A stretch of 64,000 nt of DNA from an uncultured Bacteroidales bacterium (lineage in GTDB: Bacteria > Bacteroidota > Bacteroidia > Bacteroidales > P3). Under the pieces are notes generated by a model, which saw only the letters and a program-made list of their open reading frames with translations, was not told where the DNA came from and searched no databases. The position numbers were made by a program, and so were the translations under genes. The stretch lies in the NCBI GenBank assembly GCA_900318175.1, contig ONJQ01000006.1, positions 1 to 64,000 of the forward strand. The letters are read 5' to 3'. This document shows, one piece after another, positions 24,425 through 31,798 of the stretch (the first letter of the stretch is position 1; every line of letters starts with the position of its first letter).

Positions 24425-25759
24425 ATGGGTTGGAAACCGAATAATCACGGCAAATGGAAGAGCCCTACGGGGGCGTGGGAGGCAGAGGGCTTCAAGCCCA
24501 AACGGCCAACCCCACAGGAACGCAACACCTTCAGTACGGCGGAGGTGCCGGAGAAAGCTATCTTGGTGAGCGTTTGTTCCAACGGCACCACGATGGAGCG
24601 GACGCAGGAGTGCTTGAATGAGTTGGCTTTCCTGCTCGACACCGCGGGTGGCATACCTGTGAAACAGGTGATTCAAAAGCTGGAACGCCCCGACACACGT
24701 ACCTACGTGGGCAGTGGAAAATTGGAGGAGATTAAGGAGTACAAGAATGCGCTCGATGCCGATTTCCTTGTCTTTGACGACGAGCTGTCGCCCGCACAGC
24801 TGCGCAACTTGGAGCGCGAGTTTGAGTGCCGTATATTGGACCGCACCACGTTGATTCTGGACATCTTTGCCAAGCGCGCCCGCACCAGTATCGCCAAGAC
24901 ACAGGTGGAACTGGCGCAGTTGCAGTATATGCTGCCTCGACTGACCCGCATGTGGACGCACCTTGAGCGGCAACGCGGCGGCATCGGTATGCGCGGCCCG
25001 GGCGAGACACAGATTGAGACCGACCGCCGACTGATTACCGAGAAGATTGCCCTGCTGAAAGAGAAACTGAAGGACATAGACAAACAGAAGGTGCAGCAAC
25101 GCAAGAACCGCGAGGCACTGGTGCGTGTGGCACTGGTGGGATATACCAATGTGGGTAAATCGACGCTGATGAACCTGCTGAGCAAGAGCGAGGTGTTTGC
25201 CGAGAACAAGCTGTTTGCCACGCTGGACACCACGGTGCGCAAGGTGGTGCTGGGCAATCTGCCCTTCCTGCTCACCGACACGGTGGGTTTTATCCGCAAG
25301 CTGCCCCATGGACTGGTGGAGTCGTTTAAGTCGACGCTGGACGAGGTGTGCGAGGCCGACCTGCTGATGCACGTGGTGGATATTTCGCATCCGGACTACG
25401 AGGAGCAGATTAATGCTGTGAACCGGACTCTGGAGGAGATAGGAGCCAACAACAAACCCACCATTCTTGTATTCAACAAGATTGACGCCTATACCTTTAT
25501 TGAGAAAGAAGAGGACGACCTGACGCCCATGACCAAGGCCAACTGGACGCTGGAGATGCTGCAAGACAGCTGGATGGCAAAAGTCCCCTCTTCAGAGGGG
25601 TACGGCGAAGCCGGGGGGTATGCTTTACCCGGGGTATGTTCCATCCTCTTCATCAGTGCCGCCAACCGCGAGAACATCGACGAACTGCGGAATGTGATGT
25701 ACGAGGAGGTGAAGAAAATCCACGCGGTGAGGTATCCTTACAATAACTTCTTGTATTAG
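24425..25759 (+). CDS. hflX: Ribosome-associated GTPase HflX, with a repeat-derived insertion
   Basis: A 444-residue HflX GTPase, which in other bacteria binds and splits stalled or idle ribosomes. The N-terminal HflX domain (about 40-170, DDELSPAQLRNLE) is followed by a helical linker with GGIGMRGPGETQIETDRR, and by the G domain with G1 GYTNVGKST (about 239), G3 DTVGFIRKLP and G4 FNKIDAY. Near residues 386-406 there is an extra segment of about 20 residues (VPSSEGYGEAGGYALPG) just before the last strand ILFISA. Its DNA forms two hairpins and looks like an inserted intergenic repeat that stayed in frame. The rest of the C-terminus is normal. Confidence 0.93.
   Translation: MGWKPNNHGKWKSPTGAWEAEGFKPKRPTPQERNTFSTAEVPEKAILVSVCSNGTTMERTQECLNELAFLLDTAGGIPVKQVIQKLERPDTRTYVGSGKLEEIKEYKNALDADFLVFDDELSPAQLRNLEREFECRILDRTTLILDIFAKRARTSIAKTQVELAQLQYMLPRLTRMWTHLERQRGGIGMRGPGETQIETDRRLITEKIALLKEKLKDIDKQKVQQRKNREALVRVALVGYTNVGKSTLMNLLSKSEVFAENKLFATLDTTVRKVVLGNLPFLLTDTVGFIRKLPHGLVESFKSTLDEVCEADLLMHVVDISHPDYEEQINAVNRTLEEIGANNKPTILVFNKIDAYTFIEKEEDDLTPMTKANWTLEMLQDSWMAKVPSSEGYGEAGGYALPGVCSILFISAANRENIDELRNVMYEEVKKIHAVRYPYNNFLY
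25579..25640 (+). repeat. Palindromic repeat inserted in frame in hflX
   Basis: The first hairpin pairs 25585-25591 (CCCCTCT) with 25594-25600 (AGAGGGG). A second one follows, with GGGGGGTA near 25613-25620 and TACCCGGGG near 25626-25634. This kind of short double-hairpin repeat is common between genes in Bacteroidales; here it sits inside a coding sequence. Confidence 0.5.
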
Positions 25760-25827
25760 TTAGGCAAACACTTTATTGTTCTTGTTTGTAGTTAGATAGG
25801 TTTGTTGAGGTGATTATAGTGTGGATA

Positions 25828-25852
25828 TTTGAAAAAAAAAATGTATCTTTGC
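25828..25852 (+). promoter_or_regulatory. Predicted promoter for the MNT-HEPN pair
   Basis: TTTG (25828-25831), a 12-nt spacer of mostly A, then TATCTTTGC (25844-25852). The antitoxin start codon is at 25860, so the leader is very short. Confidence 0.7.
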
Positions 25853-25859
25853 AGATGAA

Positions 25860-26156
25860 ATGGACAAGGAATTGACACAAAAGATAAGCGACTATTTTTC
25901 TACCCGACCGGTAATGAAGGCTTGGGTGTTCGGTTCCTATGCCCGTGGGGAACAACGCCCTGACAGCGATATAGACATTATGATTGTTCCCGACCGCGAT
26001 GCCCATGTGGGGCTGTTTATGCTCAGTGGGATGAGGCTGGATTTGCAGGATTTGCTTGGAGTAAAAGTGGATTTGGTGACCGAAAAAGGTCTTTTGCCCT
26101 TTGCCCGTCCCTCTGTAGAAAAAGACAGGGTTTTGATGTATGAGAGAGTTCAGTAA
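25860..26156 (+). CDS. MNT-domain nucleotidyltransferase (MntA-type antitoxin)
   Basis: A 98-residue minimal nucleotidyltransferase. The catalytic motif is GSYARGE followed by DSDIDIM (about 26-41), which supplies the two metal-binding Asp residues. A third acidic position is in KVDLVTE near residue 70. In characterised HEPN-MNT modules this protein adds AMP groups to a Tyr of the HepT toxin and so blocks its RNase activity. The stop overlaps the next gene by 17 bases, and the two are surely co-expressed from the promoter at 25828. The pairing makes the antitoxin role the best reading, although isolated MNT proteins with other roles exist. Confidence 0.88.
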   Translation: MDKELTQKISDYFSTRPVMKAWVFGSYARGEQRPDSDIDIMIVPDRDAHVGLFMLSGMRLDLQDLLGVKVDLVTEKGLLPFARPSVEKDRVLMYERVQ

Positions 26157-26511
26157 AGACAAGATGCGGATTGTCCATATCGCAGAGGCGATAGAGAGGC
26201 TGGAGACACATGCCGGCGGTCTTGCTGAATGTGAGTTGCACGAAGATGTCCTCCGTTATTATGGTATAGTGAAGAACATTGAAATAATCGGTGAGGCTGC
26301 CCGTATGTTGACTGACGAGTTTAAGGCGGCACATCCAGAAGTGGAATGGAGGAATATATCAGGAATGAGAAACTTCCTGATTCACGAATACTTCAATGTT
26401 GACGATGAAACGATTTTTGCTGTGCTGCATACGGAGATACCACAACTGAAAGAACAAATTGAACTATACATAAATACAATTGATTGGGAGGCATGGGAAT
26501 CCCAATCCTAA
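26140..26511 (+). CDS. HEPN-domain RNase toxin (HepT-type, DUF86)
   Basis: A 123-residue all-helical protein of the DUF86/HepT family. The RNase motif R-x4-H is seen as RNFLIH, followed by EYFNVD, where the Tyr of the family's HxYxxVD is the AMP-accepting residue in characterised systems. An earlier conserved helix is YYGIVKNIEIIGEAAR. The toxin cleaves RNA when released from its MNT partner. The gene starts inside the end of the MNT gene (17-base overlap), which keeps the two products balanced. It lies directly upstream of the DGR-like lipoprotein genes, so the stretch 25860-28250 has an accessory character. Confidence 0.88.
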   Translation: MREFSKDKMRIVHIAEAIERLETHAGGLAECELHEDVLRYYGIVKNIEIIGEAARMLTDEFKAAHPEVEWRNISGMRNFLIHEYFNVDDETIFAVLHTEIPQLKEQIELYINTIDWEAWESQS

Positions 26512-26534
26512 CTATATTCAAAAATAGTAAAAAT

Positions 26535-27392
26535 ATGAAGAGATTAAGCATATTAATAATGGTCTGTATTATGGCTGCCGTAATGGTGATGTCCGTAGGT
26601 TGTGATAAAGAATCTATTTCTCCTATTATCCCTGATTCTCCTATTATCCCTGATGGAGCGTTGCCTGGCCTATTTTCGGTGAGTGCAACGAAACAGGTAT
26701 ATTTCTCACAGGGCAATTTACAGTACCAAGCAAGCACCAAAACTTGGCGTTTTGCCGAACACCAGTATGACTATGTAGGGAGTGATAACCGCAGTATCAG
26801 CTCTACCTATAGTGGTTGGATAGACCTCTTTGGTTGGGGCACGGGCAGCAATCCAACCCTATCCTCCACCAGCTTTGAGGACTATGGCACCTTCGTGGAC
26901 TGGGGCTGCAACGCCATCAGCAACGGAGGAAATACCGCCAACCGATGGCGCACTTTGACAAAATCTGAGTGGTACTATCTTTTCAACAAGCGCACCGGTG
27001 CCTTATCCAAACGTGGTACTGGCAACATTAACGGTGTAGGCGGGCTGATTATACTTCCCGACAGTTGGACACTGCCTTCGGAGTGTTCTTTCACTTCAGG
27101 ATTCTGCTCTCCCAGTGGAGACAACTATCCTGACTGGACACACAACAGCTACACTCTCGCACAGTGGGCGCAGATGGAGGCAGCTGGTGCAGTCTTCCTG
27201 CCTGCGGCGGGTAGCCGCTTCGGCACGTATGTCGCCAATGTGGGCTACAGCGGCTACTATTGGTCGTCCACGTCCAGCAGGAACTTCGACGGCGACGCGT
27301 ACGGCATGAACTTCGACGGCGACAATCTCGACGCGATGTACTACCACCTTCGCGACGACGGATTCTCTGTACGCCCCGTTCAGGATAATTAA
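26535..27392 (+). CDS. FISUMP-type lipoprotein with DGR-like variable C-terminus
   Basis: A 285-residue lipoprotein. The leader ends VMSVGC (Cys at about 23), followed by a doubled six-residue unit SPIIPD encoded by an 18-bp direct repeat (26619-26636, 26637-26654). The mature part resembles the Fibrobacter succinogenes major paralogous domain: WGTGSNPTLSS, WRTLTKSEWYYLF, GAVFLPAAGSR, YYWSSTS and a final FSVRPV. This C-type-lectin-like fold is a known target of DGRs in gut Bacteroidota. The last 40 codons have a strikingly biased NNC composition, as expected of an adenine-mutagenised variable region. ATG 26535 is chosen because it starts the signal peptide; a longer reading from 26484 overlaps the HEPN gene. 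The next gene is a paralogue without the bias. Confidence 0.8.
   Translation: MKRLSILIMVCIMAAVMVMSVGCDKESISPIIPDSPIIPDGALPGLFSVSATKQVYFSQGNLQYQASTKTWRFAEHQYDYVGSDNRSISSTYSGWIDLFGWGTGSNPTLSSTSFEDYGTFVDWGCNAISNGGNTANRWRTLTKSEWYYLFNKRTGALSKRGTGNINGVGGLIILPDSWTLPSECSFTSGFCSPSGDNYPDWTHNSYTLAQWAQMEAAGAVFLPAAGSRFGTYVANVGYSGYYWSSTSSRNFDGDAYGMNFDGDNLDAMYYHLRDDGFSVRPVQDN
27240..27388 (+). other. Candidate DGR variable region with initiation-of-homing-like end
   Basis: In the 29 codons at 27273-27359, 22 end in C and the set is dominated by GAC, GGC, TAC, AAC, TTC, CAC, CGC and CTC, all of which can arise from AAC by changing A positions. The invariant-looking end GGATTCTCTGTACGCCCCGT starts at 27360. 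The same region of the tandem paralogue has only 9 of 29 codons ending in C. The boundaries are approximate, because the template repeat is not in the window. Confidence 0.5.
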
Positions 27393-27413
27393 TATATTAA
27401 AACGTTAAACCTT

Positions 27414-27441
27414 GTTGCGGGCAGTCTCCGCTGCCCGCAAC
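27414..27441 (+). other. Perfect 11-bp stem-loop downstream of the variable region
   Basis: GTTGCGGGCAG (27414-27424) pairs with CTGCCCGCAAC (27431-27441) around a 6-nt loop. There is no T run after it, so it is a poor intrinsic terminator. In characterised DGRs a stem-loop shortly after the variable region promotes retrohoming, and this one starts 21 bases after the stop codon. Confidence 0.55.
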
Positions 27442-27497
27442 TAAAATAAAGAGCCCTTGCCGTTGTGGCAGGTTATTAATTCAATAATAGTATAAAT

Positions 27498-28250
27498 ATG
27501 AAAAGATTAAGTGAATTAATGATGGTCTGTATTATGGCTGCCGTAATGATGATGTCCGTAGGCTGCCATAAAGATTCTCTTTCTCCTATTCTCCCTGAAG
27601 GAGTGTTGCCAGGCCTGTTTTCGGTGAGTCCAACGCAACAGGTACATTTCTCGAAGGGCAATCTACAGTACCAAGCAAGCACCAATACATGGCGTTTTGC
27701 TGAACAACAGTATTCATCCAATTCTAATGACTTGTTTGGTTGGGGAACGGGAAACAATCCCAGCCTGTCATCAGTAAACGACCTCGATTATGCCACCTTT
27801 ACCGATTGGGGCAGTAACCCCATCGTCAATGGAGGCAATGCTCCCAACCTGTGGCGAACATTGACCAAGGAAGAGTGGCAGTTTCTCATCTATAAACGCC
27901 CATTCAAACGTGGCTATGGACTTATCAATGGTTATTTCGAAGGATTGATACTCCTACCCGACACATGGTTACAGCCATCTGGTTGTCCCGTTTTTGTGAC
28001 AGGAGATGAGTTCAATCGGTATACCTTTTCCGAGTGGAAGGTGATGGAGTTGGCAGGTGCGGTATTCCTCCCTTTGACGAAATATAATTCTCAAAGTCAT
28101 ACCGCTAATATTGGACCTTATGGAGAATATTGGTCGTCTACCCCTTATGATGAGTACAGAGCCAATCGTATTTATTTATATGACAACAGCCACATGAGTG
28201 TGAGTTATACTTCTCGCCACAATAAATGTGCGGTACGACTTGTTCACTAA
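27498..28250 (+). CDS. FISUMP-type lipoprotein, tandem paralogue without variable-region bias
   Basis: A 250-residue paralogue of the preceding gene. The leaders are almost identical (MKRLSxLxMVCIMAAVM) and end in SVGC. The shared blocks PGLFSVS, VxFSxGNLQYQASTxTWRFAE, LFGWGTG, WRTLTKxEW, LILLPDxW, GAVFLP and EYWSST show a recent tandem duplication. The C-terminal 40 residues differ completely from the first copy and have ordinary, AT-richer codons (9 of 29 ending in C); the end reads AVRLVH. It is therefore either a former target that has decayed or a copy that was never mutagenised. Function is unknown; a surface binding role is likely from the fold and the lipid anchor. Confidence 0.78.
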   Translation: MKRLSELMMVCIMAAVMMMSVGCHKDSLSPILPEGVLPGLFSVSPTQQVHFSKGNLQYQASTNTWRFAEQQYSSNSNDLFGWGTGNNPSLSSVNDLDYATFTDWGSNPIVNGGNAPNLWRTLTKEEWQFLIYKRPFKRGYGLINGYFEGLILLPDTWLQPSGCPVFVTGDEFNRYTFSEWKVMELAGAVFLPLTKYNSQSHTANIGPYGEYWSSTPYDEYRANRIYLYDNSHMSVSYTSRHNKCAVRLVH

Positions 28251-28294
28251 TGCAACAGCTATGGCTTGCTTTTCTGGTACAGTAATTGGCACTG

Positions 28295-30115
28295 CTATTG
28301 CTGCGAGGCGAAGTAGGCGAGGATGGCTTTGGCCTTGGCGGGGCCGACGACCTTGGTGAGGTCGGCTTCGGTCTGTAGGCGTACTTCTTTCAGGCTGCCG
28401 AATTTCAGGAGCAGGTCGCGGGCTGTCTTCTCTCCGATGCCGGGAATGTCGGTGAGGGCGGTGCGGAAGGTGCCTTTGCTGCGCTTGTCTTTGTGGAAGG
28501 TGATTGCAAAGCGGTGCACCTCATTTTGAAGGTTCTCCAGCATGTGGAAGAGTGGGTCGGTGGGTTTGAGGCCCACCACTTGGGGCGGAAAGCCGTAGAG
28601 GAGTTCTGAGGTGTGGTGGCGGTCGTCCTTTGCAAGGCCGGCGATGGGGATTTCGAGGTGTAGCTGGTCTTGAATCACCTGACGGGCCACTTCCATCTGT
28701 CCTGCACCACCATCGACCACCAGCAATTGCGGCAGAGGTTGCCCCTCGTCCGACAGGCGTTTGTAGCGGCGGTAGATTACCTCCGCCATGGAGGCGTAAT
28801 CGTCTGGTCCTTCCACCGTCTTGATGTTATATTTGCGGTACTCCTTGCGGTTGGGTTTGCCGTTGGTGAAGCGTACCATTGCCGCCACAGGGTAGGCTCC
28901 TTGGATATTGGAGTTATCAAAACATTCGATGTTGACGGGGAGCATGGGCAGTGCAAGGGCTTTCTGGATGCGCTCCAAAAGGTGCTGGTTGCGGCGGGAG
29001 GGGTCGGCTTGGTCCGGGTCAACAAGGGCGCGTTGGTGTCGGCATTGCAGTTGGTAGGCCTTGACGTTGCGCATGGATAGTTCGAGCAACTGAAGGCGGT
29101 CGCCACGTGTTGGGACGGTCTGTTTGAGGTATTCCTCGGGCAGGTCGGCAACCTTCATAGGCAGCACCACCTCGCGGGCAGTACTTTCGGTGCGCTCGTG
29201 CAGGGTAGGAATAGCGGTGGAGAGAATCTCCTCGTCGGTCTCGTCCAGTTGTTTCTTCACCTCGTGCGAGAAACTGTAGATGATGCTGCCGTTCTTGATG
29301 CGCATCATGTGGACGTAGGCATATTTCTCGTCGGAGAGTATGCTGAACACATCCACGTCCCGCACATTGGTGTTGACCACCGTGGAGCGGCTCTGGTACT
29401 CCTCCAACCGCCGGATGCGGCGTTTCATGATTTCGGCCTCTTCAAACCGCAGTTGGTCAGCCAGTGAAAGCATTTCGCGTTTCATCTCCTCCACAATGTC
29501 GGCAAAGTCGCCTTTGAGGATGCTGCGGATATTGTTGATTTCTGCCATATAGTCCTCATGGCTCTGCAACCCCGCGCAGGGGGCTTTACACAGGCCTATC
29601 TGGTGCTTCATGCAGGGTCGTTTCTGCATGGTGTTGCACTTGCGGTAGGAGAAGAGTTGGTCAATGATGTCCTGCAACTCGCGCAGGATTCGCTGGTTGG
29701 GATAGGGCCCGAAATACTGGCCTTTGTGCTGACGGTTGCGGGTGAAGAGCAGGCGGGGATACTCCTCGTCGGTGATGCAGAGGTAGGGGTAGGACTTGTC
29801 GTCCTTCAGCATGCTGTTGTATCGGGGCTGGTAGCGTTTGATGAGGTTGTTCTCCAGCAGCAGGGCGTCGACCTCGGTGGCCACCACAGTGACGCGGATG
29901 TCGTAGATGTGCCGCACCAGCATCTTGATCTTGGCGCTCTTGTCCTCATAGTGCGAGAAGTAGGAGCTGACGCGCCGCTGCAGGTTCCGCGCCTTGCCCA
30001 CATAGATGACTGTCCCCGACTCGTCAAGGTGTTGATACACTCCTGGCGTCTCGGGGATGGTCTTCAGCCGCATGGCTATGCGGTCTATGTTTTTGTTGAT
30101 GCTGGCGTCTATCAT
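28295..30115 (-). CDS. uvrC: Excinuclease ABC subunit C
   Basis: A 606-residue nucleotide-excision repair nuclease that makes the incisions on both sides of a lesion bound by UvrB. Domains in order: GIY-YIG nuclease at about 20-100 (PGVYQHLDESGTVIYVGKA), a Cys-containing middle segment (CMKHQIGLCKAPCAG), a UVR motif for UvrB contact at about 205-240, the RNase H-like second nuclease (ECFDNSNIQG and LLVVDGGAGQ) and tandem helix-hairpin-helix motifs at the end (LTDIPGIGEKTARDLL, LTKVVGPAKAKAI). All expected parts are present. Its start codon overlaps the gldH stop (ATGA), an operon link between DNA repair and a gliding/T9SS gene. Confidence 0.95.
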   Translation of the reverse strand: MIDASINKNIDRIAMRLKTIPETPGVYQHLDESGTVIYVGKARNLQRRVSSYFSHYEDKSAKIKMLVRHIYDIRVTVVATEVDALLLENNLIKRYQPRYNSMLKDDKSYPYLCITDEEYPRLLFTRNRQHKGQYFGPYPNQRILRELQDIIDQLFSYRKCNTMQKRPCMKHQIGLCKAPCAGLQSHEDYMAEINNIRSILKGDFADIVEEMKREMLSLADQLRFEEAEIMKRRIRRLEEYQSRSTVVNTNVRDVDVFSILSDEKYAYVHMMRIKNGSIIYSFSHEVKKQLDETDEEILSTAIPTLHERTESTAREVVLPMKVADLPEEYLKQTVPTRGDRLQLLELSMRNVKAYQLQCRHQRALVDPDQADPSRRNQHLLERIQKALALPMLPVNIECFDNSNIQGAYPVAAMVRFTNGKPNRKEYRKYNIKTVEGPDDYASMAEVIYRRYKRLSDEGQPLPQLLVVDGGAGQMEVARQVIQDQLHLEIPIAGLAKDDRHHTSELLYGFPPQVVGLKPTDPLFHMLENLQNEVHRFAITFHKDKRSKGTFRTALTDIPGIGEKTARDLLLKFGSLKEVRLQTEADLTKVVGPAKAKAILAYFASQQ

Positions 30116-30600
30116 TCGGGGTATTCCAACTTTGCCTTTTGGATGGTGAAGTGGAGAGCCTTCATGCCGCGAATCTCGTATTTACTGGTGCGCTGCCCTA
30201 TGGTGATTTTGTGTTGGCCTGTGGTGTTGAAAAAATAGAACTGGCGCACATTCTGTGTTGCTGTCAAGGTGCCGTCGGGATTGGCCTGAGACACTGTTTT
30301 GCCTTCGGCGTTGCGGAATATCATTGTGCTGAACAGGGTGCGCTTTTCACCTTGGGGGCTTTCAATCTCCATAGTGATGGGGACTGCGGCCTCGCGGTAG
30401 CGGGTTGTGTCCACGGTCAGACTCACGGTGAAGTTGTAGCAGTCTTCAGTGTTGGGGGCTTCCACCTGATAGTTTTCGGGGGAGAAGCGCAGCCAGGTGT
30501 CGTTCTCAAACGTGCGGGTCTCGTCAATGAGAGTCTTTTTGCCGCATGAGCATAGGGCCATGGCACCGAGTATCAGGAGCAGAAATGTGTGTTTTTTCAT
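30112..30600 (-). CDS. gldH: Gliding motility lipoprotein GldH
   Basis: A 162-residue GldH lipoprotein. The signal peptide ends MALCSC, and the mature part follows the family pattern: TFENDTWLRFSPENYQVE, strands around VSLTVDTTRYREAAVPITMEIESPQGE, and the C-terminal FFNTTGQHKITIGQRTSKYEIRGMKALHFTI. In Flavobacterium, GldH is needed for gliding; many non-gliding Bacteroidales keep it, probably for cell-envelope or T9SS functions. Together with three proteins bearing T9SS sorting domains in the window, it supports an active T9SS. Its stop overlaps the uvrC start, and the asd gene ends 18 bases upstream of it on this strand. Confidence 0.85.
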   Translation of the reverse strand: MKKHTFLLLILGAMALCSCGKKTLIDETRTFENDTWLRFSPENYQVEAPNTEDCYNFTVSLTVDTTRYREAAVPITMEIESPQGEKRTLFSTMIFRNAEGKTVSQANPDGTLTATQNVRQFYFFNTTGQHKITIGQRTSKYEIRGMKALHFTIQKAKLEYPE

Positions 30601-30618
30601 CGGGTTGCTATTGGGGGA

Positions 30619-31671
30619 TTATTGATTGTTCTTGTTCTGTTCAAGCATTTGGAGTATTTGTACGGCATTGGTGGCTGCCCCTTTGCGCAGGTTGTCCGCC
30701 ACCACCCACAGGTTCAGCGTGCGGGGCTGGGAGGGATCGCGGCGCACGCGTCCCACAAACACCTCGTCACGATGATGAGCCATTATCGGGGTGGGGTAGA
30801 GATTGTGTGCAGGGTCGTCGCAGAGAATCACTCCCGGTGTCGAGGCCAGCAGCTGATGCACCTCCTCAATGTCGAATTCTTCGTGGAATTCCACATTCAC
30901 CGACTCGCTGTGTCCACCCACCACGGGCACCCGCGCCACGGTGGCGCTTACCATGATGTCCGGTGCACGCAGTATCTTGCGGGTCTCGTTGACCAGTTTC
31001 ACCTCCTCGGTGGTATATCCGTCGTCCAAGAAGTCGCCGCCGTGTGGGAACAGGTTGCGGAATATCTGGTTGGGGTAGGCGGGCTGATAGTCATCACCCA
31101 ACTCCTTTTCCATCTCCTGACGCAGGGTCGAGCTGTCGGGCTTGTTTTTGAAGTAGTAGTCCTCCTCCATCTCCAGCTGCCGCACGGCCTTCAGGCCTGT
31201 GCCGGTGATGCTCTGGTAGGTGCTCACCACCAATCGGTGGATGCGGTAGCGGCTGTGCAGACGTGACAGGGCCAGCACCATCTGAATGGTTGAGCAATTG
31301 GGGTTGGCAATGATGCGGTTGGTCGGTCCGACGGTGTCGATGTTAATCTCCGGCACCACCAGTGGAACATCCTCCTGCATGCGCCAGCACGAAGAGTTGT
31401 CAATCACCGTGCAGCCCACTTCGGCAAACCGTGGGGCATATTGGCGCGACGTGGATGCACCGGCGGAGAAGATGGCATAGTCTGGCCGCGCGGCAATGGT
31501 GTCGTCCACGCTCATCACCGTCAGTTTGCGTCCGGCAAAGTCTATCTCTTTGCCTACCGACTTGGCCGAGGCAGCTGCCAGCACCTCGCACCCGCCAAAG
31601 CCCCTCTCCTGCAACACTTGCAGCATCACTCTTCCCACCATTCCGGTGGCTCCAACAACAGCTATTTTCAT
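30619..31671 (-). CDS. asd: Aspartate-semialdehyde dehydrogenase
   Basis: A 350-residue enzyme that reduces aspartyl phosphate to aspartate semialdehyde, the branch point to lysine, diaminopimelate, threonine and methionine. The NADP-binding loop is VVGATGMVG at 5-13 and the catalytic Cys126 is in IANPNCSTIQM. The substrate-binding segment RIHRLVVSTYQSITGTG and a downstream GGHSESVNVEF follow the usual order. The start at 31671 gives the standard N-terminus MKIAVVGATG. It is the first gene of a short minus-strand unit asd-gldH-uvrC; no clear TAnnTTTG promoter core was found in the 127 bases upstream. Confidence 0.94.
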   Translation of the reverse strand: MKIAVVGATGMVGRVMLQVLQERGFGGCEVLAAASAKSVGKEIDFAGRKLTVMSVDDTIAARPDYAIFSAGASTSRQYAPRFAEVGCTVIDNSSCWRMQEDVPLVVPEINIDTVGPTNRIIANPNCSTIQMVLALSRLHSRYRIHRLVVSTYQSITGTGLKAVRQLEMEEDYYFKNKPDSSTLRQEMEKELGDDYQPAYPNQIFRNLFPHGGDFLDDGYTTEEVKLVNETRKILRAPDIMVSATVARVPVVGGHSESVNVEFHEEFDIEEVHQLLASTPGVILCDDPAHNLYPTPIMAHHRDEVFVGRVRRDPSQPRTLNLWVVADNLRKGAATNAVQILQMLEQNKNNQ

Positions 31672-31798
31672 GTCTGGGTATTAATTATTTATGATAATGT
31701 GCAAAATCTGAATTGTGTTAATTCGATAAACGATACAAACGCTAACACATTCAAGAAAAACACTTTTCAATTATCACTTTCCGTTTTTCACCTCAACG

